Assembly (NCBI GenBank): GCA_900769465.1
Contig: CAAGGT010000006.1
Location: forward strand, 1 to 63,830
Reading direction: 5' to 3'
DNA from: Bacteroidaceae bacterium
GTDB lineage: Bacteria > Bacteroidota > Bacteroidia > Bacteroidales > Bacteroidaceae
Length of the DNA stretch: 63,830 nt
A program made the translations under genes and the position numbers. Position 1 is the first letter of the stretch; each line of letters opens with the position of its first letter. The notes beneath the pieces are model-generated. The model ran no database searches. It was not told the origin of the DNA and saw only the letters and a list, made by a program, of their open reading frames with translations. Shown in pieces: positions 18,776 to 27,076 of the stretch.

Positions 18776-19399
18776 TTACTTTGATGTGTTGAATAATTGG
18801 TTGTCAATGGCAATGTTGAACTCTTTCTGGTAGAAGGTGTACATTGTGTAGTCACCCGTTTTCTCAATCATATTAAGCGTGTTGAGCGACATATCCTTCT
18901 TGTCAAAGTGTATCAGGATACGGTCAATCTTGGATGCAGCCTTTCCGCGTTTGGGCATCAGGGTGACAATCCACTCATTCTCCTTTTCTTCGAGGTCTAT
19001 GGTGAACCCTTTCCCCATCTCTTCGAAATTGCCGGCAACGCAGGCTGTGAGTATGGCATTGAGGTTCTTCAGCATCGGGTTCGCTGTCACTTTGGTAGTT
19101 GTTATGTTGCCGGCAGTTTTCATCTCAAACCATTTTTCGGTCATCTTTATGAAATCGCCGTCATTGAATTCCAACAACATATTACCCGGGCGCTGGAAAT
19201 AGTATACGCCCTCTTTCTTTACAGCGTTTGCAAGAACCGATACCTCGCGTGTCTGTGTAAAACTGCACTTGATTGAGGTTACATTCTCATTCTTGCTTTT
19301 CAAATCCTGTTCAAACTCCTGCTGCTTGTCGTTGGCATTCTGTGCAAAGGACGCAAGGCTTGCCAACATGAGCAATATTGATATCAATCTAGTCTTCAT
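18776..19399 (-). CDS. LolA-like periplasmic carrier protein
   Basis: Periplasmic protein of about 207 residues with a signal peptide (MKTRLISILLMLASLASFAQ) and the LolA/outer-membrane-lipoprotein-sorting fold: IKCSFTQTREVSVL near residue 45, EGVYYFQRPGNMLLEF near 68, and beta strands to the C-terminus. LolA-like genes are standard in aryl polyene clusters (ApeG-like), where they are thought to ferry the lipid-like pigment or its precursor to the outer membrane. The start chosen is the second of two nearby Met codons (MKTRL); the other would add two residues. It overlaps the deacetylase gene by 11 bases. Confidence 0.85.
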   Translation of the reverse strand: MKTRLISILLMLASLASFAQNANDKQQEFEQDLKSKNENVTSIKCSFTQTREVSVLANAVKKEGVYYFQRPGNMLLEFNDGDFIKMTEKWFEMKTAGNITTTKVTANPMLKNLNAILTACVAGNFEEMGKGFTIDLEEKENEWIVTLMPKRGKAASKIDRILIHFDKKDMSLNTLNMIEKTGDYTMYTFYQKEFNIAIDNQLFNTSK

Positions 19400-20087
19400 A
19401 AGCATCTATTTTCAGTAATTCTTCAAGTGAAACAAAACTGTATCCCCTCTCTTTGCCGGCGGCAATGATGCCTTTCAGTAATGTGCCGGCATCGTCGCAC
19501 CTGTCGTGCAGCAATATTATAGCCCCTGGGTGCAGCTTGTCAATTACCTTGTCACAAACATCCTGTCTGCTGCGGCTGCCTATCGTGTCAAGGGAACGTA
19601 TACTCCATCCTATGGTCCTGTAGCCTCTTTTTCTTGCCGCCTTGCCTATTATGGGGTTCGTTACCCCGAATGGTGGCCTGAACAGCAATGGGCGTTTGCC
19701 TGTGGCTTTCTCAATGGCTTCGTCGCAGGCTGCCAGTTCCTGCTCAACCTTTCTGCTGCTGCTTGCCGGGAATTGCCCCGAATGTGAATAGGTGTGGTTT
19801 GCAATGGTGTGTCCCTCATTGAGCATCCTCTCCACTATCTCCGGGTGTTTTTCAACGTTTTTTCCTATGAGGAAGAACGTTGCCCTGATATTGTTCTCCT
19901 TGAGGACATCAAGTACCTGTGGAGTCATCTGGGGGTGGGGGCCGTCGTCAAATGTAAGGGTTATGACCTTTCTTGTGGTCTTGCCCTTGCATAACGTCTT
20001 CAGGTAGATATTGCTGCCAATATCTGCCGATGCCCATACCATAAAAAGGGTAAGGCAAATGACCGTTATGACAATTATCCAACACAT
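19389..20087 (-). CDS. NodB-type polysaccharide deacetylase family protein
   Basis: A 232-residue protein with an N-terminal membrane anchor (MCWIIVITVICLTLFMVWAS) and a NodB domain. Metal-binding and catalytic motifs are intact: LTFDDGPHP (Asp-Asp) near residue 45, NHTYSHSGQF (two His) near 95, RPPFG near 135 and ILLHD near 190. The longer open frame reaches back to 20276, but that part overlaps the preceding gene by 200 bases; the start at 20087 gives a 13-base overlap and places the signal anchor at the N-terminus. In the pathway it could remove an acyl group from a sugar or from the pigment; this is not shown. Confidence 0.8.
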   Translation of the reverse strand: MCWIIVITVICLTLFMVWASADIGSNIYLKTLCKGKTTRKVITLTFDDGPHPQMTPQVLDVLKENNIRATFFLIGKNVEKHPEIVERMLNEGHTIANHTYSHSGQFPASSSRKVEQELAACDEAIEKATGKRPLLFRPPFGVTNPIIGKAARKRGYRTIGWSIRSLDTIGSRSRQDVCDKVIDKLHPGAIILLHDRCDDAGTLLKGIIAAGKERGYSFVSLEELLKIDAYED

Positions 20088-20884
20088 TGAACCCTCAACA
20101 CTGTGGGTGTCGCTCCAAAATATCCGTTGTATACGATTACCTCCTTTGTACCGTTCTGGACAAGCTTGACAGCCTCGGCAAAACAGCGTGCCGACACTGT
20201 AGGGTAGAGTCCATGTTCGGTATATGCATTGTAAAGCAACACAACATTTTCGGATGTTGCAAACTGCTCGATGCACTCCTGCTTGGTCAGGCTGTTACCG
20301 GGAAAGGCTATCCCGGTAACCTGTGCAATGCTCGAGGAACTGCGGTTTGCCTTTACCTGTGCAAACACTGCACCCTCGCCATCGTTTGTCTTTCTGAACA
20401 CTCCCATACGCTCCATAATCCTGTGCTGCGACGGTGTCTGTTCATCAAAGGCTCCCAACAGTATGTTCTCGCTCTCTCCATCTGCAATGCGCATCATAGC
20501 ATCAAGGAGCGCATCCTCGAAGCTGTGGCTGCGGTTCACATAAGTCACATTGTAACAATGGTTGTGGTTGAGCAATGCTATCTGTCCGCCAACGGTGTTG
20601 AATGTCGATTGGATGAACGGAGTGGGGTTGAGCAACTGTTCCTTGTCCACAATGATATTGCGCAGGAAACGTTCGCTGTCTGTAAGGCATCCCCAACCGG
20701 TTGCCGTTATTATTGCATCGTATGAACCTATATTGTCAATGCCGCCTGTACACTCCACTGCTGTGGTTACCGCGTTTTTGATGACACGGCTCATACGGCG
20801 GCGCACTCCTGCATCCGGTATCAGTTGTTTGATGTCGGTCACAACATCGCGTTCAGTTGTCACCCTGTCTATATAACACTTCAT
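20075..20884 (-). CDS. Cysteine-less ketosynthase-like half domain (chain-length-factor-like)
   Basis: A 269-residue protein resembling only the N-terminal half of a ketosynthase (the PF13723-type domain used in proteobacterial aryl polyene chain-length-factor proteins such as ApeC). The segment PTPFIQSTFNTVGGQIALLN matches the ketosynthase helix before the active site, but the nucleophile position reads VTYVNRSHS with no Cys, and the C-terminal His-His half is missing. It starts 3 bases after the intact ketosynthase at 20888-22063, so a heterodimer with that protein is the simplest reading. Known: ApeO-ApeC form such a heteromer in the Escherichia/Xenorhabdus pathway. Confidence 0.75.
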   Translation of the reverse strand: MKCYIDRVTTERDVVTDIKQLIPDAGVRRRMSRVIKNAVTTAVECTGGIDNIGSYDAIITATGWGCLTDSERFLRNIIVDKEQLLNPTPFIQSTFNTVGGQIALLNHNHCYNVTYVNRSHSFEDALLDAMMRIADGESENILLGAFDEQTPSQHRIMERMGVFRKTNDGEGAVFAQVKANRSSSSIAQVTGIAFPGNSLTKQECIEQFATSENVVLLYNAYTEHGLYPTVSARCFAEAVKLVQNGTKEVIVYNGYFGATPTVLRVQCVG

Positions 20885-20887
20885 ATC

Positions 20888-22063
20888 CTATCGTGTAAAG
20901 AGTAATGAACTGCAGTTTCCGCCAAAGCCGAACGAGTTGGTGAGTACACTGTTCACTTGGGCACTCTCTGTGTACTTGCACACAGGAACAAGCCCGTATG
21001 CACTTATGGGAGTCTTGAAATTCAGGTTCGGGTACAGGCACCCGGTCCTGATGGCCATTACCGACAGTACGGCCTCAATGCCTCCTGCAGCTGCCAATGT
21101 GTGTCCCGTGAAAGCCTTTGTTGAACTGAACGGCGGCAAATTGTCGCCGAACAGCCTGATGAATGCGGCGCTCTCCGATGCATCGTTGTTGCCGGTTCCT
21201 GTTCCGTGGGCATTGATGTAGTCAACATCTGCGGGTGACATATCCGCCATCTTGAGCGCATCGGCCATGGCAAGATATGCACCGTTTCCTTCGGCCGATG
21301 AGGCTGTCTGGTGGTGCGCATCGTTGCGGTTGGCATATCCGCTCAAATGGCAATAATATGATGGTGCATCCTCCTCGCGTTGCATGACCAGATATCCTGC
21401 GCCTTCACCAAGATTCAGTCCGGCGCGGCTCTCGTCAAATGGGCGGCAATGCTTTTCGTCCAGAATCATCAGTGACTTGAAACCGTTGACAGTAAAGGCG
21501 CTCAATGCATCGCTGCCTCCAACGACCACATAGTCTACAATGCCGTGCTTCAGGAGCTTTGCTCCTGTAATTACGGCATTGGCTGCCGATGAGCAGGCTG
21601 TGCTGATGGTTGTTCTGTAACTGTTTATTCCGCAATGCTTTGCAATAGCATCTGTACTTGCTGCACAGTCGTGCATCCTCACATCCCTCAAGCGGCCGGC
21701 CTTGTCGTTTTCAATGAACTGTTCAAAGAAATGCTCGGTCAGGTCCATACCGCCGACCGATGTGGATGATACAAGGCCCACACGCTTTGAAAAGTCGACA
21801 TTGGCTTTTGTCAATGCCTCCCTTACAGCCCATATGCCAAGCAATGCTGTGCGTGAGAGATGCTCCTGTGGCGCTATCTTGAGCAACTTGTGCAGCTCTT
21901 CGTTAGTCATTTGGAGTTCGCCGACAGGCAGCTTGTTCCCGGTCTTGAGAATGTTGGGTGTGGCCGATATGCCGCTCAACCCTTTGCGTATAGATATAAG
22001 GTTGCACTCGACACCCGCTCCGAGTGCCGAGATTATTCCGACTCCAGTGACTACTATACCCAT
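20888..22063 (-). CDS. Beta-ketoacyl-ACP synthase (intact triad)
   Basis: A 391-residue FabF-type condensing enzyme. Active-site Cys157 in ISTACSSA, first His in INAHGTGTGN and second His in TKAFTGHTLAAAG are present, as is the C-terminal NSFGFGGNCSS. The frame is open to 22099, but the start at 22063 (MGIVVTGVGIIS) begins with the usual KS N-terminus and lies 4 bases after the ACP stop. With the half-domain protein just downstream it probably forms the chain-elongating ketosynthase pair of the aryl polyene pathway. Confidence 0.9.
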   Translation of the reverse strand: MGIVVTGVGIISALGAGVECNLISIRKGLSGISATPNILKTGNKLPVGELQMTNEELHKLLKIAPQEHLSRTALLGIWAVREALTKANVDFSKRVGLVSSTSVGGMDLTEHFFEQFIENDKAGRLRDVRMHDCAASTDAIAKHCGINSYRTTISTACSSAANAVITGAKLLKHGIVDYVVVGGSDALSAFTVNGFKSLMILDEKHCRPFDESRAGLNLGEGAGYLVMQREEDAPSYYCHLSGYANRNDAHHQTASSAEGNGAYLAMADALKMADMSPADVDYINAHGTGTGNNDASESAAFIRLFGDNLPPFSSTKAFTGHTLAAAGGIEAVLSVMAIRTGCLYPNLNFKTPISAYGLVPVCKYTESAQVNSVLTNSFGFGGNCSSLLFTR

Positions 22064-22067
22064 AATA

Positions 22068-22322
22068 TTATCCGCGGTTCTGCATAATGTACTCTGCAAG
22101 TGTCTTTACCGAGCGGAATACAGGTTTTGCCTCTGCCGAGTTTGCAAGTTTTACACCGTAGTATTTCTCCAAAATCAAGATGATCTCCAATGCGTCGATT
22201 GAGTCGAGACCAAGACCGTCACCAAAAAGTGGTGCCTCGGCATCAATCTCCTCGGGTGTAATCTCTTCAAGGTTAAGCTCCTCAATCAAATGCTCTTTCA
22301 ATTCCTGTATTAACTGTTCCAT
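22068..22322 (-). CDS. Acyl carrier protein 2 of the pigment operon
   Basis: An 84-residue acidic carrier protein with the phosphopantetheine site LGLDSIDALE (Ser about residue 44). The start MEQLIQELKE lies one base after the stop of the upstream ketosynthase gene; a longer frame adds nine residues but would overlap it. It is followed after 4 bases by another ketosynthase gene. Two carrier proteins in one operon are usual for aryl polyene clusters. The phosphopantetheinyl transferase needed to activate it is not in this window. Confidence 0.9.
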   Translation of the reverse strand: MEQLIQELKEHLIEELNLEEITPEEIDAEAPLFGDGLGLDSIDALEIILILEKYYGVKLANSAEAKPVFRSVKTLAEYIMQNRG

Positions 22323-22323
22323 A

Positions 22324-23982
22324 TTAATTGTTTTTAAATAGTTTGACATTTATATTCCATTTTCCTTTCAAAAATTCGCACCAGCCGCATATTACGGCAT
22401 CGGCGTGATTCCTCTCTATGAGGTTGCGGGCATACATCACGGCAAGTCCCGAGTCCTCATTCTCTATGAAGAATGTGTTGTCGCCCTGTATCTTGTGCCT
22501 GATGCACATTTCGCCTGCGGCAACATTCGCAAGTGTATACACGAATGCGGCGGGCGATGCACCTTCGGGCAGGTGCTTGTCCAATATCTGCTGGTGTACA
22601 ATGTCGGCATCAAGCGATGCGGCCCTGTTGGCCAGCACAATAGCCCTGCGTTGGGGCGGTATATCCTCAAATCCTTCGATGGCAAGCAGTCTCTCCACAG
22701 CGACGTATAAGCCCTTGCTCATATCACTCATCTTGTAGAACTTCATATTGCTGTCGCCGAATGACTTGAATTCGCAGCGTATATATTCTGCAAATGGCTG
22801 TTCCGACTGGGGCAATGCATACTCGGCAACCACTCTTGACGTTCTGTTGCCGTCCTGTACACAAGGCTCTCTCTCCTCCATGTCAAGGACTATTGCAGCG
22901 TTGCACCCGCCAAATCCCGATGCCGTCTTTACGCAGCATCTTCCAGTGGCCTGTTGTGTGCTTGCCGAAAGCCTCAATTCATGGGGCGTGTCGGAGGATG
23001 TGAAACCCTTTGTCCCGAATATATATCCCTGTCTAAGTTCTTCAATGCATACAATGGCTTCCACTACGCCCGATGCACCCAATGTATGTCCTATGTAGCC
23101 CTTGAGACTGTTTATAGGTTTATTGTCAAGGCCGGCCCAGGCAATGGCTTTGCTCTCCATCTCATCGTTGTAGCGTGTGGCAGTGCCGTGTGTGTTGACA
23201 AAACCTATCGCATCACCGGTGACACCCGCCTCGTCCATTGCATTGTTGATGGCGAAATAGAGTCCGTCACCTGTACGCGAAGGGCCTGAAATGTGGTTCG
23301 CATCGTTTGATACGGCTCCACCTGCAAGGCGTATGTGCGGTTTCTCGGCAAGCTCTGCATCCGTTGTCAGGATTACTGCGCCCGCCGCCTCTCCAAGTGT
23401 CAATCCGTCACGCTCAGCATCATATGGCCGGCAGGGTTGTGGGCTGATTGACTTGAACGAGGCAAACCCCGATGTGATGAATTCGCACAAGGCATCACCA
23501 CCGGCAACTATTACGTGCCTGTATTCGCCACGTTGCAGCATCTCTTTTGCAACCACAAAAGCCGATACGCCCGAAATGCAGGCGTTGGATATAACAATGG
23601 GCTTGTTTGCCGCATTGTAATGGTTGGCAATTGCAAGTGCCGACGTGTAGATGAATGCCCTCTCCGCTATCTCCTCGCAACTCTCGGCCAGCATACCTAT
23701 ATTGCCTTTGGTTGTGGATAGTACAAGCAGGGTATCCTTGTCGGACAACGAGATACCGGAGTGTGAAAGTGTATTGTCAATCTGACCAATGAGCATTGCC
23801 TCGAAGCGGGTATATCCATCAATGGGCTGTACTGCCGATTTGCCGGCATGCATCCCGAACTCGGCTTCATACCTCAATCCGCTTTCGCTCTTGCCCATAG
23901 CGGCAAGTGTCTCGGCTTTGTCGCCAAGACAGGTGAGCATGGATGTAGCGCCTATGTAGATATTTATCCCTTTGTCAGCCAT
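22324..23982 (-). CDS. Ketosynthase with a fused cysteine-less KS-like C-terminal domain
   Basis: A 552-residue protein. Residues 1 to about 375 are a complete condensing enzyme: Cys135 in ISNACISGVSA, His in VNTHGTATRYND and His in LKGYIGHTLGASG. Residues about 390-552 are an extra domain that repeats the pattern of a ketosynthase N-terminal half, with SPAAFVYTLANVAAGEMCIR, but without a nucleophile Cys in the following strand (NTFFIENEDSG). The fusion looks like a ketosynthase joined to a second, truncated chain-length-factor-like module. The start at 23982 (MADKGINIYIG) has a good ribosome site (GGAAAAAGAG) and overlaps the thioesterase gene by 19 bases; four residues more are possible. 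Confidence 0.85.
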   Translation of the reverse strand: MADKGINIYIGATSMLTCLGDKAETLAAMGKSESGLRYEAEFGMHAGKSAVQPIDGYTRFEAMLIGQIDNTLSHSGISLSDKDTLLVLSTTKGNIGMLAESCEEIAERAFIYTSALAIANHYNAANKPIVISNACISGVSAFVVAKEMLQRGEYRHVIVAGGDALCEFITSGFASFKSISPQPCRPYDAERDGLTLGEAAGAVILTTDAELAEKPHIRLAGGAVSNDANHISGPSRTGDGLYFAINNAMDEAGVTGDAIGFVNTHGTATRYNDEMESKAIAWAGLDNKPINSLKGYIGHTLGASGVVEAIVCIEELRQGYIFGTKGFTSSDTPHELRLSASTQQATGRCCVKTASGFGGCNAAIVLDMEEREPCVQDGNRTSRVVAEYALPQSEQPFAEYIRCEFKSFGDSNMKFYKMSDMSKGLYVAVERLLAIEGFEDIPPQRRAIVLANRAASLDADIVHQQILDKHLPEGASPAAFVYTLANVAAGEMCIRHKIQGDNTFFIENEDSGLAVMYARNLIERNHADAVICGWCEFLKGKWNINVKLFKNN

Positions 23983-24419
23983 CTCTTTTTCCAATCTTCA
24001 AAAAATGCAGGGTTGTTCAGACACATATTCCCCTCTTTGTCCACGAACACCTGTACCGAACTGCCTCGCGCCACCAATGCACCGTCATACTTGCGGCGAA
24101 TGATATATTCAAAGCAAAGCTTTGCGGCAACAATGTCAATGAATCTTGTCTCAATTACCGCGACATCGTTTATGGTGAGCGGGAGTACATATTGCAGTTG
24201 CATATCCACAATGGGTGCGGTGTAGCCGTTGGCATAAAAGTCAAGATATCCTATTCCGGGATATTTGCGGCCGAATGCTTCGCGGCCATCCTCGAAATAC
24301 CTGACATACTCCCCGTGCCACACCACCTGCATTGAGTCCACTTCGCTGAAACGGACTGTCGTCTCGGTGGTGTTTGTCAATGCAGCCTCTTTGGCTCCTA
24401 TCTTGCGGTTACGTTTCAT
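23964..24419 (-). CDS. YbgC/4HBT-type acyl-CoA (acyl-ACP) thioesterase
   Basis: A 151-residue hotdog thioesterase. The catalytic motif region reads VRFSEVDSMQVVWHGEYVRY, with the Asp and the following aromatic/His stretch of 4HBT enzymes, then FEDGREAFG. The start at 24419 gives a classic ATGA overlap with the dehydratase gene upstream; a longer frame to 24449 is less likely. Its product could release the finished polyene acid or edit stalled carrier-bound chains. Thioesterases of this family occur in the proteobacterial aryl polyene clusters too. Confidence 0.85.
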   Translation of the reverse strand: MKRNRKIGAKEAALTNTTETTVRFSEVDSMQVVWHGEYVRYFEDGREAFGRKYPGIGYLDFYANGYTAPIVDMQLQYVLPLTINDVAVIETRFIDIVAAKLCFEYIIRRKYDGALVARGSSVQVFVDKEGNMCLNNPAFFEDWKKRWLTKG

Positions 24420-24826
24420 TGCGGGTTCAAGAATATTTTCATTCTGCAAGAGGCAATCTCCTTGTCACCTACAGCGCAACGTGCCTGAATCAATGTGATA
24501 CTGAGTACCTCCTGGATTATCTCTATTGTGGTGGATATCACATCACCTGTCTTTGGGTGGGCCGAGATGGCAAAATCGTTCACAGAGCCTATGTATCCAA
24601 TGGGAATCGCTTCGCCTTTGCTCTTGAATATATATCCCACTCTTGCCGCAGCCGACTGTGCGATGTGTTCGATGAGGCCGCACTCCGACAGAGTGACGCC
24701 ATCAACGAATATGTTATCCTCGCGGACTGTGAGACGGCTTCTTGACACATTGTCCTCAATGCCAAGAAACTCATCCACCATTACAATAGGCGCCCTTTGA
24801 GGTATCAAGTCCAGTATCTTATCCAT
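24416..24826 (-). CDS. ApeP-like hotdog dehydratase subunit, catalytic His replaced
   Basis: A 136-residue hotdog protein related to the COG4706/ApeP dehydratases. The active-site region reads NIFVDGVTLSECGLIEHIAQ. Laid on FabZ ([20 protein letters not shown]) it matches position by position: the helix Glu and the AQ are kept while the catalytic His is Ile. It thus has the half of the active site that the protein at 18411-18773 lacks. A FabZ-like active site is built at the dimer interface from His of one chain and Glu of the other, so the two would form one working heterodimer (inference). It overlaps the methyltransferase gene by 8 bases. Confidence 0.8.
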   Translation of the reverse strand: MDKILDLIPQRAPIVMVDEFLGIEDNVSRSRLTVREDNIFVDGVTLSECGLIEHIAQSAAARVGYIFKSKGEAIPIGYIGSVNDFAISAHPKTGDVISTTIEIIQEVLSITLIQARCAVGDKEIASCRMKIFLNPQ

Positions 24827-25919
24827 TTTTTCTCTTGCAAATCATTATTGAGTGTCCCAATCCAAGACCGTCCACAATCTCCTCTACCTCGAGTCCGGCA
24901 TTGTTTACGCAACGCTCCATGTCATCAGAGTGATACATCTTGCTGTTACCGTTTGCCAATGCTGTAAAGTAGATGCTTGTGAGGGTGAGGCAATAAGCCG
25001 CGGTCTCAAATTTCTGTCTGTCCCAGAATGTCTCCATAATGTACAGGCGTGAGTTCTCGTCCATAGACTCTGCAGCTCTGCGGCAGATGCTTGTCACCTC
25101 CTCTTCAGAGAAGCAGTCAAGGAACTGGCTCATCCAGATTACATCAAATGCGGGGGTAGGGAACTTTACGTTCTCGTCGAGCAGGTTACAGCCATAACCA
25201 TGTATCCTGTCGGCACCCTCTTTGCCTGCAGTCTGCTGGCGCATCATCTCAAGCTGCTGAGGAAGGTCCATGATGGTAACCTCAACATCCTTGTTGTAAC
25301 CCACACACTGCATTGCCCAACGGCCGGTGTTGCCGCCAACGTCGAGCAGACGACGTACTTTGCGCTCACCGTCGAAGATAATCTTCAGTGCCTGGCCAAA
25401 AGAACCGTCTGAATAGAAGTGGTCAAAACCGAACCAGCTCTTCTGCACCTCGGCAGGCAGGCTAGACAAACCTTCGTAAATGGTAGGCCACTCGCCGAAT
25501 ACTTTCAGGCCGGCGGGCTTTCCCTCTACAAGAGCCTCTTCAAGATGGAACAGACCAAGATAGTTTACATCGTGGTTGAAGTCCATATTGGCCTTTGCCA
25601 TAGGGTCGTTCAGCAGGAACCAGCCTGCCTTTGAGATGGTATATTTGTCATCGTTTGTCTTTACTGTACCGATTGAGAGTGATGCCTCGAGCAGACACTG
25701 TACGGCATAATTGGACAAACCGGTATGTTCTACAATCTGTGCCTGTGTAAGGCCCTGGCGATTGTTTGACAGATACTCCAGAATGCCGAATTTGATCATA
25801 AGGCGCGATACCTGGAATACCATTGGTGCAAATGCAATCTCCTGAGCAAGACGCTGTGCCTGTAGGGCGGTCTGCTGCTCCTTGCAATACACATTCTCAA
25901 GTGGTTTCGTTAGTTTCAT
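24819..25919 (-). CDS. Methyltransferase of the plant-type/COMT-like O-methyltransferase fold
   Basis: A 366-residue protein with an N-terminal winged-helix dimerisation domain (LTQAQIVEHTGLSNYAVQCL near 57-76) and a C-terminal SAM-binding domain (LLDVGGNTGRWAM near 190). This is the layout of O-methyltransferases that act on phenols. The catalytic base of that family lies in an LHDW motif; here the aligned residues are FLDCF in WMSQFLDCFSEEEV, so the His is absent and methyl transfer may use another base or another atom (for example ring carbon). Ring methylation is common in aryl polyenes. It is placed 10 bases after the LpxL-like gene. Confidence 0.75.
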   Translation of the reverse strand: MKLTKPLENVYCKEQQTALQAQRLAQEIAFAPMVFQVSRLMIKFGILEYLSNNRQGLTQAQIVEHTGLSNYAVQCLLEASLSIGTVKTNDDKYTISKAGWFLLNDPMAKANMDFNHDVNYLGLFHLEEALVEGKPAGLKVFGEWPTIYEGLSSLPAEVQKSWFGFDHFYSDGSFGQALKIIFDGERKVRRLLDVGGNTGRWAMQCVGYNKDVEVTIMDLPQQLEMMRQQTAGKEGADRIHGYGCNLLDENVKFPTPAFDVIWMSQFLDCFSEEEVTSICRRAAESMDENSRLYIMETFWDRQKFETAAYCLTLTSIYFTALANGNSKMYHSDDMERCVNNAGLEVEEIVDGLGLGHSIMICKRKNG

Positions 25920-25929
25920 ATCCTAAAAT

Positions 25930-26823
25930 TTAATTAATGTTCCAAAAATCGTAAAAGTTAAACCACTGGCGGGGGTATTTCCTGACTACCTTCTCAAGTG
26001 ATTCCTTGTATTGTTCCACCAGACGGTCAACCGATGCGCGTCCCTCAATCTCGGCCTCCTCGAACATGAACCTATAGGTCAACCCCGGTTCACGCATTGA
26101 GTAGTAAAATACTACCGGGACCCTGCATTTTGCAGCAATCTTGAACGGGCCTTCGGGGAAACGTGCCGGGGCACCGAGCAACTCTGTTACACAGGCTCTG
26201 TCCCTGTCAACGAATCTGTCGCCGTTGAAACAGATGTACTCGCCGTTGTTCAGGGCTATTTTCATCTGTAGCATGGCCTCTATGGCATCGTGGTTTATGG
26301 CAATGATCTTGTAGTCGTTCTGCTTGCTGGAGTTCTCGTCAAGCACCTCCTTTATCTGCTGATGCTCGGCATCGAACATCACAATGTTGATCTTCTTGCC
26401 GTAATTGCCGAAGAAACCGGCACCCGCCTCCCAACATCCAATGTGCGCTCCAATCATCACCACGCCCTTGCCACTGTTCAGAATCTCAAGGAATCTCTCG
26501 TAATTGTCGAACTTGTAGCTGTAACGGCCCGACATACCGCCCTGCATCGCCATCTTGTCAATCAATGTCTGTCCAAAGACAAAATAGTGGCAATACAGCT
26601 CCTTTACTGATGCAAGTACTCCAAGGCCTCGCCTCTGGCGGTTGTAGCGCCATATGGCCTTTGTCGCTTTGGGCGCAAAGGGGATGAAGTAGATTGCAAT
26701 GAGGGCCAGGAAACAATATGCGCAGCGAATTCCGAGGAGTCGGATGGTATATACGAAAAACTGATATCCGAACCGTCCTCCTCTGGATTTACCGCTCCAT
26801 TGCTTTTCTTTCTTATCAGCCAT
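25930..26823 (-). CDS. LpxL/HtrB-like lipid acyltransferase
   Basis: A 297-residue inner-membrane acyltransferase of the lipid A late-acyltransferase family. One N-terminal membrane segment (about 26-50), then the catalytic HX4E in GAHIGCWEAG near residue 125, and NGDRFVDRDRACV near 200, a family landmark. In aryl polyene clusters an enzyme of this family is taken to transfer the carrier-bound polyene acid to a glycolipid or lipid acceptor. It overlaps the end of the ACP gene by 8 bases, which suits use of that carrier protein. Confidence 0.85.
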   Translation of the reverse strand: MADKKEKQWSGKSRGGRFGYQFFVYTIRLLGIRCAYCFLALIAIYFIPFAPKATKAIWRYNRQRRGLGVLASVKELYCHYFVFGQTLIDKMAMQGGMSGRYSYKFDNYERFLEILNSGKGVVMIGAHIGCWEAGAGFFGNYGKKINIVMFDAEHQQIKEVLDENSSKQNDYKIIAINHDAIEAMLQMKIALNNGEYICFNGDRFVDRDRACVTELLGAPARFPEGPFKIAAKCRVPVVFYYSMREPGLTYRFMFEEAEIEGRASVDRLVEQYKESLEKVVRKYPRQWFNFYDFWNIN

Positions 26824-27061
26824 TGATTTTACGGTTCAGCAACTCGTAGAAATCCTGGAATGTGGCAACGCCGATGAAATCGGGGCCTGTGAGTGTTACA
26901 CCGAACTGCTGTTCAATGAGTACAACCACGTCAACCAGGTCAAGGCTGTCCAAACCAAGTGTGTCTTTCAACGATGCCTCGGGAGTGATCTCTGATGCTT
27001 CAACCTCAAACTCCTCGGCAAGTACTGTAGTAGCTTTTTCAATAATTTCTTCAATAGTCAT
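26816..27061 (-). CDS. Acyl carrier protein 1 of the pigment operon
   Basis: An 81-residue acidic carrier protein with the phosphopantetheine site LGLDSLDLVD (Ser about residue 39) and the helix pattern of FabD/ACP family members. It lies 15 bases after a ketosynthase gene and overlaps the LpxL-like acyltransferase gene. It differs clearly from the second carrier protein at 22068-22322, so the two may serve different steps (starter loading versus elongation); which does which cannot be told from the sequence. Confidence 0.92.
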   Translation of the reverse strand: MTIEEIIEKATTVLAEEFEVEASEITPEASLKDTLGLDSLDLVDVVVLIEQQFGVTLTGPDFIGVATFQDFYELLNRKING

Positions 27062-27076
27062 AATCTTTTCCCCTAT

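Noticed and set aside
19389..20276. Longer start of the deacetylase gene at 20276
   Set aside because: It would overlap the ketosynthase-like gene by 200 bases and the added residues look like an out-of-frame shadow; the start at 20087 places a signal anchor at the N-terminus.
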